Positions 11,962 through 24,400 of a DNA stretch of 64,000 nt are shown piece by piece (the first letter of the stretch is position 1; every line of letters begins with the position of its first letter). The notes beneath the pieces were generated by a model. The model had not been told where the DNA came from, made no database searches, and was given only the letters and a program-made list of their open reading frames with translations. The stretch comes from Agelas oroides (Eukaryota; Porifera; Demospongiae; Agelasida; Agelasidae), in the NCBI GenBank assembly GCA_949130485.1, contig OX422204.1, positions 6,448,015 through 6,512,014 on the forward strand. The letters run 5' to 3'. Made by a program: the position numbers and the translations under genes.

Positions 11962-14471
11962 CACTTCACCTTTCATTTTGAAGTCTTCAAGTCTTATCCC
12001 ATTAATTTTACATGATTGTCTACATTGCTCTTGCGCTACAAATGTATACATGGATTTCAAGTGGATATGCATGATGTGTACGTTGCTAAAATTTTAAGAT
12101 CTGTCACTCGTTAAATTACCACTTGGCACAGCCCCTCCATCAAGTACAATCAGTGATGCTTGGCAGCTTTTGTGACAGGAGAAAGTGAAGGACATTGCTC
12201 ATCAGCAGGAGGAAGGAGGTCAGAGGAAGTGTATCAGCACTGGTCAGAGAAAAAACAAACAAACAAGCTCAGCCATGGCATGCCTATATGTATGCTGGAC
12301 CAAATTTTGACCTTTCTGCAGCAAGTGAAAACTCAGCAGACACCCTCCAAGGGACACCTCCTGATTCATTCCTTGCAAGTTTTGCTGTTAGCATATTTGT
12401 GCATGATGTATCGGGTTAGAGCAATGTGCACCCTATAAAGATAGTCACGTTTTTTTTGCAGTGCTGGTAGGGGGAGAACATGCATCTCATTATTGTTTTG
12501 GACCAGTAGAGAATTGTGGGTGTCCTGCATTTGATATTGTTCTGGAGCAGGAGTGTAGCTACAAGATCAGGAGACAGTCAAAGAAAATGGTCTAAACAGT
12601 TGTAAGTAAACATGACAGTTACCATAGTTAATGATCTTTAGATAATTGTCACATTCTATTCTAATGGCTTACCTGCTTTAAAGGTTTACTTATTGTAATA
12701 GACTTTAGTCTATAGCCATCACCATGGTAACAGGTTTCCTTCCCATGAGACCCATGGAAGGTCTAGAATCTCATTAGTCAGTTAATGAGGACAGAGATAA
12801 TAAGTATGTTAGATCATTTCGCAGCCTCTTTATATTATATGCGAAAAACGGAATCCAACATATCTGTCCATGGATATAGCTATATGCATACATGGATATC
12901 AACTGTTTGATGTTTACCTCTCTCTAGCTCTCTTTGCAACACAAAGTGAGACTAATTTCTCTTATGATACTAGAAACTTGGTACTTTTGGTGCAATTAGT
13001 TTGGTTTCGAGAACTGAATTACGGGTTACAGTTGACTTGCTAATTTTCTCCATGTCACTGTGCTAGCTACTCCCCAGATGAACACCGATAAGCTTGCCTC
13101 GTTCCCAGGCTCTTCCCCAGTTTTTGTGGCATGTATAGATTATGCTACAAGAGCTGGGGAGGAACAACCCTACAGATAAGCTACTACAACTACTACTATT
13201 CCAGTACATAGCCAACATGTTACTCAAGACCTTATAATCTGCACCCAAAGGTAGACACGACCACCCTTCAGGAACACTACCTGGGCCAATGATGATATCT
13301 GTGCAGTAAAGGTTGACATCATCATGGCATTTTCAGTCAACAGTCCCATGTGCACTGTTTGTCTGTTAAAGGGTTCACCTGAATAGTAACAGAGGCTATA
13401 TTTAGATTTTTAGTGTACATATAAGGTAAATGTCAGGCCAGAGGAGGCGTCAAGCAGCCTCAATAAGCTTGTTCCTGGACTCTATATGACACCTCCAGCT
13501 ATTGCTGCTTGCAGGAGCGTGAGAGTCTGGAATATGGAAACAACTATAGGTGATTTGAGAGTGAACCCAAGTGACAAATGTGATTCAGGAGTGAACTCAA
13601 GTGACAAATGTGAAAATGCTGAACAAGGAATGTATCTAGCTTGACATTGTCGAACAGACTAGCAGGATCATGTTTTATTGCTTCTATAAAATAGAATCCA
13701 GCTGTTGATCATCTATTTATAGCGTGCAGGCGAAGGTGGGTCAAGCAGAATGCAAATTACTGTTTCCAATAATGTGGCACTATTACTAACTTTCACAGAG
13801 TTGAGTTGAAGTGACAGTATAAGTGTTAACGTTGCTTGCGTACATATATTTACACAGGCTATTTTCTGGCCTTGTTCCCTTAGCTTCCCCCTCTTCCAGT
13901 TATTGATCGCTTGTAGATTCACCAGGCCTTCTTTCTCCATTTTGTATAATGCAAAAACTGAGGGCAATGGGGAAAATCTGGGAACGAAGCTAGACAATTG
14001 CTACTTTTACAGCTGTGACTGCATAGATCTTAATCGAGTGAGTCTGGCAGTTATCTATCTTGTTTGTCTTGATGATGTGAAGAAGCGTCCCAAGTACGGA
14101 CGCATAGCGTTCAGCAGTCCGAGAGATATCGTGCTGTCCGCGTGATGGTGTCCGATAACGGATGGGTTACTCTACTGGCGGTTGCGGGGCAACATCTTGC
14201 TTTTCTATGGAGCCTAGTACGGGTATTCCAAACTAGTGACTTCTAACAAGCATTTTAAAAGGTGACCACATGCAATGATAGTACCAACAAGGCAACAATA
14301 AACCAAGGTGCAGTGTCTTTGCAACTCACTTGTATATCTTTTTTTTTCTTTTTTTTCTCTTTTTTTTATGGAAACAGGTTTATGCAACAGCAAAGGTCAC
14401 AAGAAGATAGCTACATACATAAGAGACTAATAGCTAATATTAATCTTGGACCAGTACAGAGACAAAAAGAA
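11962..14471. repeat. Left arm of a ~5-kb palindrome
   Basis: This 2510-bp arm is repeated in reverse complement at 14495-16998. Passages compared across the arm match almost base for base, with a few small indels and substitutions (for example around 12230-12260 and 12870-12900). Parts of the arm (about 13240-13430 and 13445-13990) also resemble DNA downstream of the second VWA7-like gene (28460-28680 and 29100-29690). The arm is therefore native 3'-flanking DNA of the duplicated gene unit. No convincing gene is seen; mirrored short ORFs appear once in each arm. Confidence 0.95.
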
Positions 14472-14494
14472 ACACTACACAATAGTTATATATA
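14472..14494. other. 23-bp spacer at the palindrome centre
   Basis: This is the unpaired centre between arms that meet at GACAAAAAGAA and TTCTTTTTGTC. It is AT-rich, containing AGTTATATATA. Confidence 0.9.
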
Positions 14495-16998
14495 TTCTTT
14501 TTGTCTCTGTACTGGTCCAAGATTAATATTAGCTATTAGTCTCTTATGTATGTAGCTATCTTCTTGTGACCTTTGCTGTTGCATAAACCTGTTTCCATAA
14601 AAAAAAGAGAAAAAAAATTAAAAAAAAAGATATACAAGTGAGTTGCAAAGACACTGCACCTTGGTTTATTGTTGCCTTGTTGGTACTATCATTGCATGTG
14701 GTCACCTTTTAAAATGCTTGTTAGAAGTCACTAGTTTGGAATACCCGTACTAGGCTCCATAGAAAAGCAAGATGTTGCCCCGCAACCGCCAGTAGAGTAA
14801 CCCATCCGTTATCGGACACCATCACGCGGACAGCACGATATCTCTCGGACTGCTGAACGCTATGCGTCCGTACTTGGGACGCTTCTTCACATCATCAAGA
14901 CAAACAAGATAGATAACTGCCAGACTCACTCGATTAAGATCTATGCAGTCACAGCTGTAAAAGTAGCAATTGTCTAGCTTCGTTCCCAGATTTTCCCCAT
15001 TGCCCTCAGTTTTTGCATTATACAAAATGGAGAAAGAAGGCCTGGTGAATCTACAAGCGATCAATAACTGGAAGAGGGGGAAGCTAAGGGAACAAGGCCA
15101 GAAAATAGCCTGTGTAAATATATGTACGCAAGCAACGTTAACACTTATACTGTCACTTCAACTCAACTCTGTGAAAGTTAGTAATAGTGCCACATTATTG
15201 GAAACAGTAATTTGCATTCTGCTTGACCCACCTTCGCCTGCACGCTATAAATAGATGATCAACAGCTGGATTCTATTTTATAGAAGCAATAAAACATGAT
15301 CCTGCTAGTCTGTTCGACAATGTCAAGCTAGATACATTCCTTGTTCAGCATTTTCACATTTGTCACTTGAGTTCACTCCTGAATCACATTTGTCACTTGG
15401 GTTCACTCTCAAATCACCTATAGTTGTTTCCATATTCCAGACTCTCACGCTCCTGCAAGCAGCAATAGCTGGAGGTGTCATATAGAGTCCAGGAACAAGC
15501 TTATTGAGGCTGCTTGACGCCTCCTCTGGCCTGACATTTACCTTATATGTACACTAAAAATCTAAATATAGCCTCTGTTACTATTCAGGTGAACCCTTTA
15601 ACAGACAAACAGTGCACATGGGACTGTTGACTGAAAATGCCATGATGATGTCAACCTTTACTGCACAGATATCATCATTGGCCCAGGTAGTGTTCCTGAA
15701 GGGTGGTCGTGTCTACCTTTGGGTGCAGATTATAAGGTCTTGAGTAACATGTTGGCTATGTACTGGAATAGTAGTAGTTGTAGTAGCTTATCTGTAGGGT
15801 TGCTCCTCCCCAGCTCTTGTAGCATAATCTATACATGCCACAAAAACTGGGGAAGAGCCTGGGAATGAGGCAAGCTTATCGGTATTCATCTGGGGAGTAG
15901 CACAGTGACATGGAGAAAATTAGCAAGTCAACTGTAACCCGTAATTCAGTTCTCGAAACCAAACTAATTGCACCAAAAGTACCAAGTTTCTAGTATCATA
16001 AGAGAAATTAGTCTCACTTTGTGTTGCAAAGAGAGCTAGAGAGAGGTAAACATCAAACAGTTGATATCCATGTAGCTATATCCATGGACAGATATGTTGG
16101 ATTCTGTTTTTCGCATATAATATAAAGAGGCTGCACTATATGTGCAAAAAGATCTAACATACTTATTATCTCTGTCCTCATTAACTGACTAATGAGATTC
16201 TAGACCTTCCATAGGTCTCATGGGAAGGAAACCTGTTACCATGGTGATGGCTATAGACTAAAGTCCATTACAATAAGTAAACCTTTAAAGCAGGTAAGCC
16301 ATTAGAATAGAATGTGACAATTATCTAAAGATCATTAACTATGGTAACTGTCATGTTTGCTTACAACTGTTTAGACCATTTTCTTTGACTGTCTCCTGAT
16401 CTTGTAGCTACACTCCTGCTCCAGAACAATATCAAATGCAGGACACCCACAATTCTCTACTGGTCCAAAACAATAATGAGATGCATGTTCTCCCCCTACC
16501 AGCACTGCAAAAAAAACGTGACTATCTTTATAGGGTGCACATTGCTCTAACCCGATACATCATGCACAAATATGCTAACAGCAAAACTTGCAAGGAATGA
16601 ATCAGGAGGTGTCCCTTGGAGGGTGTCTGCTGAGTTTTCACTTGCTGCAGAAAGGTCAAAATTGGTCCAGCATACATATAGGCATGCCATGGCTGAGCTT
16701 TGCTTGTTTGTTTCTGTGACCATCTTTACACTTCCTCTGACCTCCTTCCTCCTGCTGATGAGCAATGTCCTTCACTTTCTCCTGTCACAAAAGCTGCCAA
16801 GCATCACTGATTGTACTTGATGGAGGGGCTGTGCCAAGTGGTAATTTAACGAGTGACAGATCTTAAAATTTTAGCAACATACACATCATGCATATCCACT
16901 TGAAATCCATGTATACATTTGTAGCGCAAGAGCAATGTAGACAATCATGTAAAATTAATGGGATAAGACTTGAAGACTTCAAAATGAAAGGTGAAGTG
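14495..16998. repeat. Right arm of a ~5-kb palindrome
   Basis: Reverse complement of 11962-14471 and 6 bp shorter. It ends at GAAAGGTGAAGTG, exactly where the 3' end of the minus-strand LINE begins. The sequence that continues beyond the left arm is not found on the far side of the LINE. Confidence 0.95.
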
Positions 16999-17024
16999 AA
17001 GACATTTACTTAACAATACAAGAG

Positions 17025-19835
17025 TCAAGAGTCAGGTGATTCAAACTCTTTGAAAAGCGCATGTTTGAATGATGTCAATGAGCTGATGCAGCTGGTGTCA
17101 AAATTTAGAGAGTTCCATAGTGCAGTGGTCGAGGGAAAGTAAGAGTTTTTAAAATTGTTTGTTCTTGCAAACGGTACTGACAGCTGGGTGGCGTTAGCAT
17201 GACGATTGGGATAGTGGGCAATTGCCCTTTCAAAAGGTTTGTTTGGGTAAACAACCCTGCCAGTTATGATGTTAAACAATAAACAGAGCTTTAGGACTTT
17301 TCTTCTGTTGGATAAGGTGGGTACGCGGCAGTAGCTGAGAAGAGACTCATAATTTGAGTTCCATGATTTTGAACAAACTCTCACAGCAAACTTCTGTACA
17401 TCTTCTATCAACTTGACGTCTTTCGCAAGATGAGGGTCCCATACCGCGCAGGCATACTCCATGTGAGGACGAATCAGAGATTTGTATAGTTTCAAAAGTG
17501 TTGAAGGGTTCGAGAATTGATAGAAGTTTCTGTACAATAGTCCTATTAGCTTTCGAGTTTTCTTGCAAATTGTATTGATGTGGTAGGACCAGGTAAGATC
17601 TGTCGAGAAGTTGACTCCAAGGTACTTAAAATGATCTCTTTTGTTGAGAGCTTGTGAATCTCCAACATAGAGTGGGGCATTTGGAAGGGTTGGATGATGT
17701 TTTCTAGAGAAGACCATGTAACAGCATTTCAAAATGTTCAAAACAAGGTGATTGTCTGCTATCCAACTGCATACTGATGTAATGTCACTTTGCAACAGAG
17801 TGTAGTCTCTAGGATTTCTAATGATTTTATAGAGAGCAATGTCATCAGCATATAGGGTGATCTTGCTGTCTGTTACAGAGGCTGAGACACCATTGATATA
17901 TATCAAAAAGAGCAGTGGCCCAAGTACGGATCCTTGGGGCACACCAGAGACTACAGGTAAAGGGTTAGATTGAGCACCTCCCAGTACAACTGACTGTATT
18001 CTGTCGGTTAGGTAGTTACTAACCCATCTTATGAGGAAAGGATCGACTTGGAGTTCAAAAAGTTTGAAAAGAAGTTGCTGATGGGGGACAGTATCAAACG
18101 CTTTGCTCAGGTCAAAGAACACTGAGCACAACTCGTTCCCACAGTCAAGTGCTTCTTGGCAGTCGTGTGCATATGAGATGAGAGCTGAGGTTGTGGATTT
18201 CCCTGAGGTAAAGCCCCATTGGTGATCTGACAGTGGCGAGAAAATGTTCAAGTGATGAGACAAGAGGTTGTGCAGGTGTTTCTCGAGAAGTTTGCTTAGA
18301 ATGGATAAAATTGATATAGGTCTGTAGTTGGCTGGACTTGCAGGGTCACCTCCCTTCGGAATTGGAACTACTCGAGCAACCTTCCAGTCAGAGGGAAGCT
18401 TCCCACTTCTTAGAGATTTGTTAAACAGTTTGGTGAGACTCTTGGCAATGAACGGAGCAGTGGATTTGAGCATTTTGGCAGAGACACCGTCTGCCCCTGT
18501 AGATTTGCTAGTGTCTAAAGAAGTGATTAAGGATAGCATCTTGTCCTCCGTACACAGAAATTCCTCTGGGAAGTTAGATGGATCGAGGTTGTCAAGGTTG
18601 TCAAGGTTGTTGACTGTACTTGTGTCACTATTTGATGTGGTTGTGTGATTAAAATTACTGAAAAATTGGTAGTTAAGAATGTTAGCTTTTTCCATGTCAT
18701 TGCACACAAGACCGTAGTTGGGTGCTTGAAGTGCTGGGATTGAGGATTCCCTTCTAGTTAAGGTTTTATATAGCTTCCAAAATGTTTTGTCATCTGCAGT
18801 TTGTAGATGTTTAAAGAATGCATGCTTGGCCCTTCTCAGTTCAGAAATCACCCTGTTTCTGGTGAACTTGTATAGGGAAAGAATGGCTTGGTTGCCTGAG
18901 CGCTTGTACTTATTGAGTAGAGAGTTACGTTTTCTAATGGCTTTAAGAATGGAGAGGCTGATCCATGGGAGGTGTTTCTTGCGAGGAAGGAGTTTTTGAG
19001 GGACACATTGGCTGATTATACTAAGGTATGTTCTCTGCCAGTTGTTCCAACATAGGTCAATATCTGACTCGTTAGTAACAGTATCCCAGTCAACATCGTA
19101 TAATATTTCACAAGCTTTGTCGAAATCGCCGAGAGAATAACACCAGACAGACCTCCGAGGGGTGCGGGGTCTCTTGTTAGTAGTTGGGAGTTTGTAAGTT
19201 AAATGGATTCCCATGTGGTCTGAGGTAGACAGGGGCGAGATCGTGTTGCATGAGACAAGGTTGGGAGAACAAGATACAAAAACAAGGTCAATAATGGATG
19301 GGACACCTGAATAACTAAAGTGAGTAGGGTGACTTACAACCTGGCGAAATAAAAAACTAGATGTAATACAAACTAATTTTGAAAATAGAGGATGTTTTTG
19401 AGCTAAAAAGTCAATGTTAAAGTCACCAAGAAGTAAAAAGTTAGTGAACAAAGAGATGTCTATGGAGCATAAAACATCATACAGATAATCTAAAAAGTCA
19501 CAACTACTATTAGGGGGTCTGTACAACAAGCAAACACATACTTTACAAGGGCCAAATTGAAGTGAAACAATAATACATTCAAAGCTACCATTACCCAAAT
19601 AGATGACTTTGTGTGACAAATTACTATTAATGAACAGAGCTACTCCCCCTCCATGTCTATTTCTGTCTAAACGAATAATTCTGTATCCATCGATAGATAG
19701 CTCATTGTCTTCAATGTCAGAACCTAGCCAGGTTTCACAGATACACACAACATGAGGTTTGAAAATGGTGCATTCAGCTTTTAAGTTGTCAAGTTTAGGT
19801 AGGAGACTTCTGACATTGTAATGGAGGAGGGACAT
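17025..19835 (-). CDS. LINE ORF2: endonuclease and reverse transcriptase
   Basis: 936 aa. The N-terminal apurinic-type endonuclease domain (about 1-220) shows HYNVRSL, CETWL, LLGDFNID and SDHMGIHL (about residue 204). The reverse transcriptase core shows PIPKGG, NYRPISIL, FDLSKAFDTVPH, SGVPQGSVLGP (about 630) and the catalytic YADD at 662-665, followed by HFKYLGVNF. No RNase H domain is visible. It nicks target DNA and copies the element RNA at the nick. APE endonuclease, no RNase H, and a short ORF1-ORF2 gap point to the CR1/Jockey group; the exact clade needs a tree. ORF2 probably depends on reinitiation after ORF1. Confidence 0.95.
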   Translation of the reverse strand: MSLLHYNVRSLLPKLDNLKAECTIFKPHVVCICETWLGSDIEDNELSIDGYRIIRLDRNRHGGGVALFINSNLSHKVIYLGNGSFECIIVSLQFGPCKVCVCLLYRPPNSSCDFLDYLYDVLCSIDISLFTNFLLLGDFNIDFLAQKHPLFSKLVCITSSFLFRQVVSHPTHFSYSGVPSIIDLVFVSCSPNLVSCNTISPLSTSDHMGIHLTYKLPTTNKRPRTPRRSVWCYSLGDFDKACEILYDVDWDTVTNESDIDLCWNNWQRTYLSIISQCVPQKLLPRKKHLPWISLSILKAIRKRNSLLNKYKRSGNQAILSLYKFTRNRVISELRRAKHAFFKHLQTADDKTFWKLYKTLTRRESSIPALQAPNYGLVCNDMEKANILNYQFFSNFNHTTTSNSDTSTVNNLDNLDNLDPSNFPEEFLCTEDKMLSLITSLDTSKSTGADGVSAKMLKSTAPFIAKSLTKLFNKSLRSGKLPSDWKVARVVPIPKGGDPASPANYRPISILSILSKLLEKHLHNLLSHHLNIFSPLSDHQWGFTSGKSTTSALISYAHDCQEALDCGNELCSVFFDLSKAFDTVPHQQLLFKLFELQVDPFLIRWVSNYLTDRIQSVVLGGAQSNPLPVVSGVPQGSVLGPLLFLIYINGVSASVTDSKITLYADDIALYKIIRNPRDYTLLQSDITSVCSWIADNHLVLNILKCCYMVFSRKHHPTLPNAPLYVGDSQALNKRDHFKYLGVNFSTDLTWSYHINTICKKTRKLIGLLYRNFYQFSNPSTLLKLYKSLIRPHMEYACAVWDPHLAKDVKLIEDVQKFAVRVCSKSWNSNYESLLSYCRVPTLSNRRKVLKLCLLFNIITGRVVYPNKPFERAIAHYPNRHANATQLSVPFARTNNFKNSYFPSTTALWNSLNFDTSCISSLTSFKHALFKEFESPDS

Positions 19836-19843
19836 GGTGCACT

Positions 19844-20899
19844 TTAGGGAGGGGTTGTTGCTTCCCCTGAGGTCGCCCCTAAAAAAGGCGGATTCTCATT
19901 TGGGGCAATGCTACTGGCAGTGAGATGGTTGGTTGAGTTGGCTGTGGGGGACATTTGACTGATTTGGGTTAAATCATTTGGTTCTGAGTCATTAGGTTCA
20001 GTTGAGAGGTCAAAGATAGGCTTGTAGCAGGGGCGGAGCTTCCATTGGGTGTGGTCAAAGACAGCACTCCATGCTGATTCAAGTGTGGCAAGATCTTCCT
20101 CTTTAGCGTGAATAACAAACCACCATCTAGGTTTGTGGCCATGGTTGTGATTCCCTGGCTGAGTCTTGCGTTTTATTTTGAATTCTATTGTTGATGGGCA
20201 CAATTTGGAAATAACCCCTGTCACAGCCTTGACTGTGGTCTCCCTCATAGTTCCCCACACTTTTCTTGCTCCAGAAACCTTCTCAAATTGTTTAGGTTTA
20301 CTGACATTAGTGCTTACAACAGAGTCAACAGACTCACCTCCCATGGTGGTTTCAGATTGAACTGCCAGAGCAGGGGGTCCAGTCATCGCCTTAGTAGTGA
20401 GCAGCTCGTTCTTGTTGGTCTTGTTCCGCTCTTTGCTGACTCTCTTCTGCTTGCCCTGTCTGCGGTTACTATTACGTGAAGCGTGGGCTGCTACTGCAGC
20501 GAAGGTGGCGGGTGGGGGGCAGGCTTCAGTGGTTGCCGCTATATGTTCTTTCTGTTTGAGCGTCGTCTTAGTCACCTCAAGTTCACCCCTGAGTGTGTCA
20601 ACCTGCAGCTGTAACTGATTAACCATGGTCTTGAAAAGATTTAGGGAGCAGTAAAAGCAAACAAACGGAGTAGACGAGGCAGTTAGCTCGGCATAGTGTT
20701 TGGTAGTCACTCCTGCACAGTAGCGGTGAACGATACAGCCAAAGCCACCCTCACAGGCAAGCTGGTCTTGGTCAGACTCAATGTTGTCACAACAAAGGTC
20801 ACAAGTGGACTTTGGAGACTTGGTTTTCTTAGGCATCTTTCTCACGGTATCGGTTATACTATCACACAGAGCCACGGACTGACTATTGCCACCGAACAC
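19844..20899 (-). CDS. LINE ORF1: zinc-finger RNA-binding-type protein
   Basis: 351 aa from the first ATG, or 330 aa if translation starts at MPKKTKSPKS (residue 22). A PHD-like Cys/His cluster spans about 33-85 (CDLCC, HRYC, CFYC), followed by a leucine-rich coiled coil (about 88-120) and a basic, Ser/Thr-rich middle. PHD-type ORF1 proteins are known from CR1-group elements, where ORF1 binds element RNA. The stop lies 8 bp before the ORF2 start. Confidence 0.88.
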   Translation of the reverse strand: MFGGNSQSVALCDSITDTVRKMPKKTKSPKSTCDLCCDNIESDQDQLACEGGFGCIVHRYCAGVTTKHYAELTASSTPFVCFYCSLNLFKTMVNQLQLQVDTLRGELEVTKTTLKQKEHIAATTEACPPPATFAAVAAHASRNSNRRQGKQKRVSKERNKTNKNELLTTKAMTGPPALAVQSETTMGGESVDSVVSTNVSKPKQFEKVSGARKVWGTMRETTVKAVTGVISKLCPSTIEFKIKRKTQPGNHNHGHKPRWWFVIHAKEEDLATLESAWSAVFDHTQWKLRPCYKPIFDLSTEPNDSEPNDLTQISQMSPTANSTNHLTASSIAPNENPPFLGATSGEATTPP

Positions 20900-20999
20900 A
20901 CACTTGCCTTTTGCCTTTTGGCTTTCTCGTGGAAACAGAGCTTGAGCGAGTCGGCGAAATAGTAGTAGATGAAGAACTATTCCAACCGAGATTCCAACA

Positions 21000-21496
21000 A
21001 TATACTTACGTTGGTGTTACTCTATATCTTCATTTTCACGTTCTCAACCCTTGCGTTCCGGCGACGCCATGCATGATGCGGACGAGGGAGAGTACAAGTT
21101 GAACTGTTACTGAAGAGCTAAGGCAGTGTCAGCCTTGGCACGTAACCGCGGGGCGTCACAAAAAAGAGAGTGGATGCTGCGCGTCTTGGGCGTTGCAAAA
21201 CGGAGCCACACCCACAGCCACTCCGTTGCTGCATGGGCCTTTGGCCAAGGACTGCCGGCTAGGGCACTTAAACAACAGTTTCAGATGCTGAGATTGGGAA
21301 TATCAAGCGTGCATCAGTCCAAATCTCGGTCCAAATCTCAGTCCATAGTCCAGTCCACGACTCCGCTGTCCAGTCCAGAATCTAGCGACTCCCTCGCGGG
21401 TGCAGGTGGGGTCTGAGCACGAGACTATAATTATATTCATGGTATCACCTTTAATAAAGCTCTCGAGAAGTGGCATATAATACATAAGAGTTAACC
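21000..21496. other. Region between LINE and VWA7-like copy 2
   Basis: Holds the uncertain 5' end of the LINE and the probable promoter and 5' UTR of the second VWA7-like gene. A run of related CAGTCCA/CCAAATCTC words lies at 21315-21375. I see no clear similarity to the upstream region of copy 1. Confidence 0.45.
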
Positions 21497-24400
21497 ATGG
21501 CGAGAGTGTTGCTGTTCATAGTGTTAGCTGTGTGCTTGTCCTTGCACGCATCTCGGGCGTTTGTGCCCAACCTAGCTTTCAAGTCTTTACTCGCAGCAAT
21601 TGGTAGCACAACGCACAAAGATATGACTCAAAGTGCGATACTGCAAGTGACGGCTGCTTTGCTGCGAGACAACCCCAACCCAGACCCAGCTGTGGATAGT
21701 ACTAGGAAAATCAATGCATTGTCTACGCTAAGCCCTGCCCGTTTGATCAGAGCTTACTACGAGGCCCGTCAACAACGTGAACGTGTGCGTGCTTATAAAG
21801 ACGCTATCGATGACATCGGTGACGCAAATTCAAAAGTTGACACAGGCAGCGAAGGCAAGGTAGCCGCAGCACACTTCGATGAAGAACAATTCCAACTTGG
21901 ACAGAACAGACTTAACGAAATTATTCTCATGATGATTAAAGATATACAATCATGCCGCTTCCAAAGCGCAAGGATATTAGCCGGCCGGATGCTGCATACT
22001 TTGCAAGACTTCTACAGTCATTCCAACTGGGTGGAAATGGGAAGGAACAATCCTTACTCTGTTTTGGGCAAAAAAGGACAGAAACCTGGAAAGGTTGCTC
22101 CTGAAACAATGCATACATGTTCTGACTGTGAACGAAATATCTTATATGTTGCCGGTTCATACATTAGCCCCTTACTGAATTACGTAGCGCAACCCAAGTA
22201 CATATGCAACGATAACATCCGGGCTGAAGTCAATCAAAGAGGCTTTTTGACGAGTGGGTACTATACTCGGTTAGATGATGATGTTCGGAATTTGTTTCGC
22301 AATGAGAAACCAAATGGAAAGTGCAGTCATGGAGGTTTTCTTGATGCTACAAGTGATCATTCTGCAACAGGAGGAATAAACAAAGATTCTACACGTTCAA
22401 GCTGGTCTCCTCATTATAATTACCATCAACAAGCAGCAGCCATTGCAACTCAAGCAAGTACTGATATACTGCAAGACATACGGTCACAAGTAAATGATGA
22501 CACAAAGTTTGCTGCTTTCCTTGGTCTTGAACTTGAAGTGATCATGTTAAGTATATCTTATGTTATTGATACCACTGGGAGCATGAGGGAGGAACTGCCG
22601 CAAATACAAAGAGCAATCCCTCAAATTAGAAATGATTTGGATCAGTATGTTCAGAGTCTGGGAGAAAATGTACAAGTGAGGTTCATTCTTGTCCCTTTTA
22701 ATGATCCTGGTGAGTTTACTGATGCATGCAGGCATAGATGTAGGTGCATATAGTTGTTAGTTGAAAACAAATTCTCACTGACCCTCAGTCTATCTAGTTT
22801 AGAGAAATCAGTCTAGTTGATATAGATTGACACCTTGCTTTAGACAGCTCTATATGCTCATTCTGGTCTACAATACTACAGTAGTGAAAGAACAGTTTGG
22901 GAAATATTTGCCACTGAGGTCAGTTTGGAGACCTGTCCGTAGGTAACAGTCACTTCGTCTCCTGTGACTCTGGTTCAAGCACTGAATTCCACTGGATGAA
23001 GCCTGGCCCAGTTACTTCTGTCTCGCCCGGGCTAATTGTGTCTGTCTTTGTTCCGTCAATGTGTCATGTAGTCTTTCAAATGTAGATCCGACTAACCGTC
23101 CCTTGCAATTTCAGCAGTACACATAAATAATGTTTTTTGGTATGTATAACAATGACATACAAGATATATCCATGGGTTGGAGCTTGCACTGATATCATAA
23201 CAGTGCAGAGAGCTTCAGGTCCCCAGTCATTGGGTCACCAGTCCTCGGGTCCTTGGGTCCTTGTGCTCTCAGGTCCCCAGTTCCAGTGTTTATAGTGTCT
23301 GCCATCTTCAGTGATTTCTCAGTATATGTAGAAAAAATCAAAGGGACTCACTGCACAGATGTTGTTGTTTTTTGTAATGGACTTAGTTGTGCTGATAACT
23401 ATGTGACATAATTATAATCCTACAGATCCAGGAGCAGTATTTCAAACGGAAAACATTGATGACTTCTTGAATGCTATTGGACAACTAAGAGCTAGTGGTG
23501 GTGGTGACTGTCCAGAACCCAGCATTGGTGCCCTCGTTCGAGCAATAAGGGCCAGTGAACCCAACTCACCAATATACGTGTACACAGACGCCCCTCCAAG
23601 TGATCCAAATCGACTGGCTGAAGCACAAGCACTGATTTCAGAGAAAAGTGTCACGGTTAATTATGGATTAACAGATGGTTGCCGTGGAAAACGAAAACGA
23701 TCATTGCAACAAAACAATCAAGACTACAGTCATGTAGAGAAGAGACAAACTAGCAGTGGCAGTGAAAGTGTCTATCAATTTCTGGCTGCTCTCTCTGGCG
23801 GACAAGTGCTTAACCTCCAGCCCACAGATATTGGAGATCTTTCATCCCTTATCAGCTTTTCTGCTGCTAGGACATACACGACCATATTTTACCAGTCAGG
23901 TCCACTAGCTGGAACCTACAGATTTCGTTTTCCGGTGGATGAAACAGTAACTGCAGTTCTCATTTCTATAAATGGCAGATTTATTCAAGTCACTGTGAGA
24001 AACCCACAAGGTTAGGATATTAAATAGGTAATTTCTTATTCTTTTAGTAGTAGGGATTTCTTATCCCTTTATTGTTGTTTGGTTCACAGAAAGATTGTTT
24101 TAGACTTGTATTGTTTTTCTATCACTTGTATATACTAGAAAATGTAGAACATTGTGGGGGCGAGCCTGAGCAAGCTGATACAGGCTGTCTCCTGGCAAAC
24201 TGAAATGGGTGCCAGGAGAAGGCTTCTATGCATGTCCCTGTGTAGTCTGTCCCCTGCCCAGGGGAAGGCTTGTCTGTCCTCTGTGTAGTCTGTCCCCTGG
24301 TACTGGGTGCCAGGGGAAGGCTTGTTTGTCTACATGTTGTCTGTCTCCTGGTGTTCTTAGAGAGGCTCCAGAATCCAGGGGAAGGCATGTCAGTGGAGTT

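Larger units (their letters stand above)
16999..21000 (-). mobile_element. CR1/Jockey-group non-LTR retrotransposon (LINE), both ORFs open
   Basis: Minus-strand LINE with ORF1 (19844-20899) and ORF2 (17025-19835) separated by only 8 bp. The 3' UTR is very short (16999-17024 region) and contains a doubled GACTCTT. The 5' end is uncertain, somewhere around 20960-21110. Both frames are uninterrupted, so this copy is young and could still be mobile. No flanking duplication could be identified. Confidence 0.85.

Noticed and set aside
13713-15254. Two identical 94-aa and two identical 80-aa ORFs in opposite orientations
   Set aside because: They are mirror images caused by the palindrome; no family resemblance or splice context.
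18328-18648. Plus-strand ORFs across the LINE
   Set aside because: Shadow frames of the reverse transcriptase gene on the minus strand.
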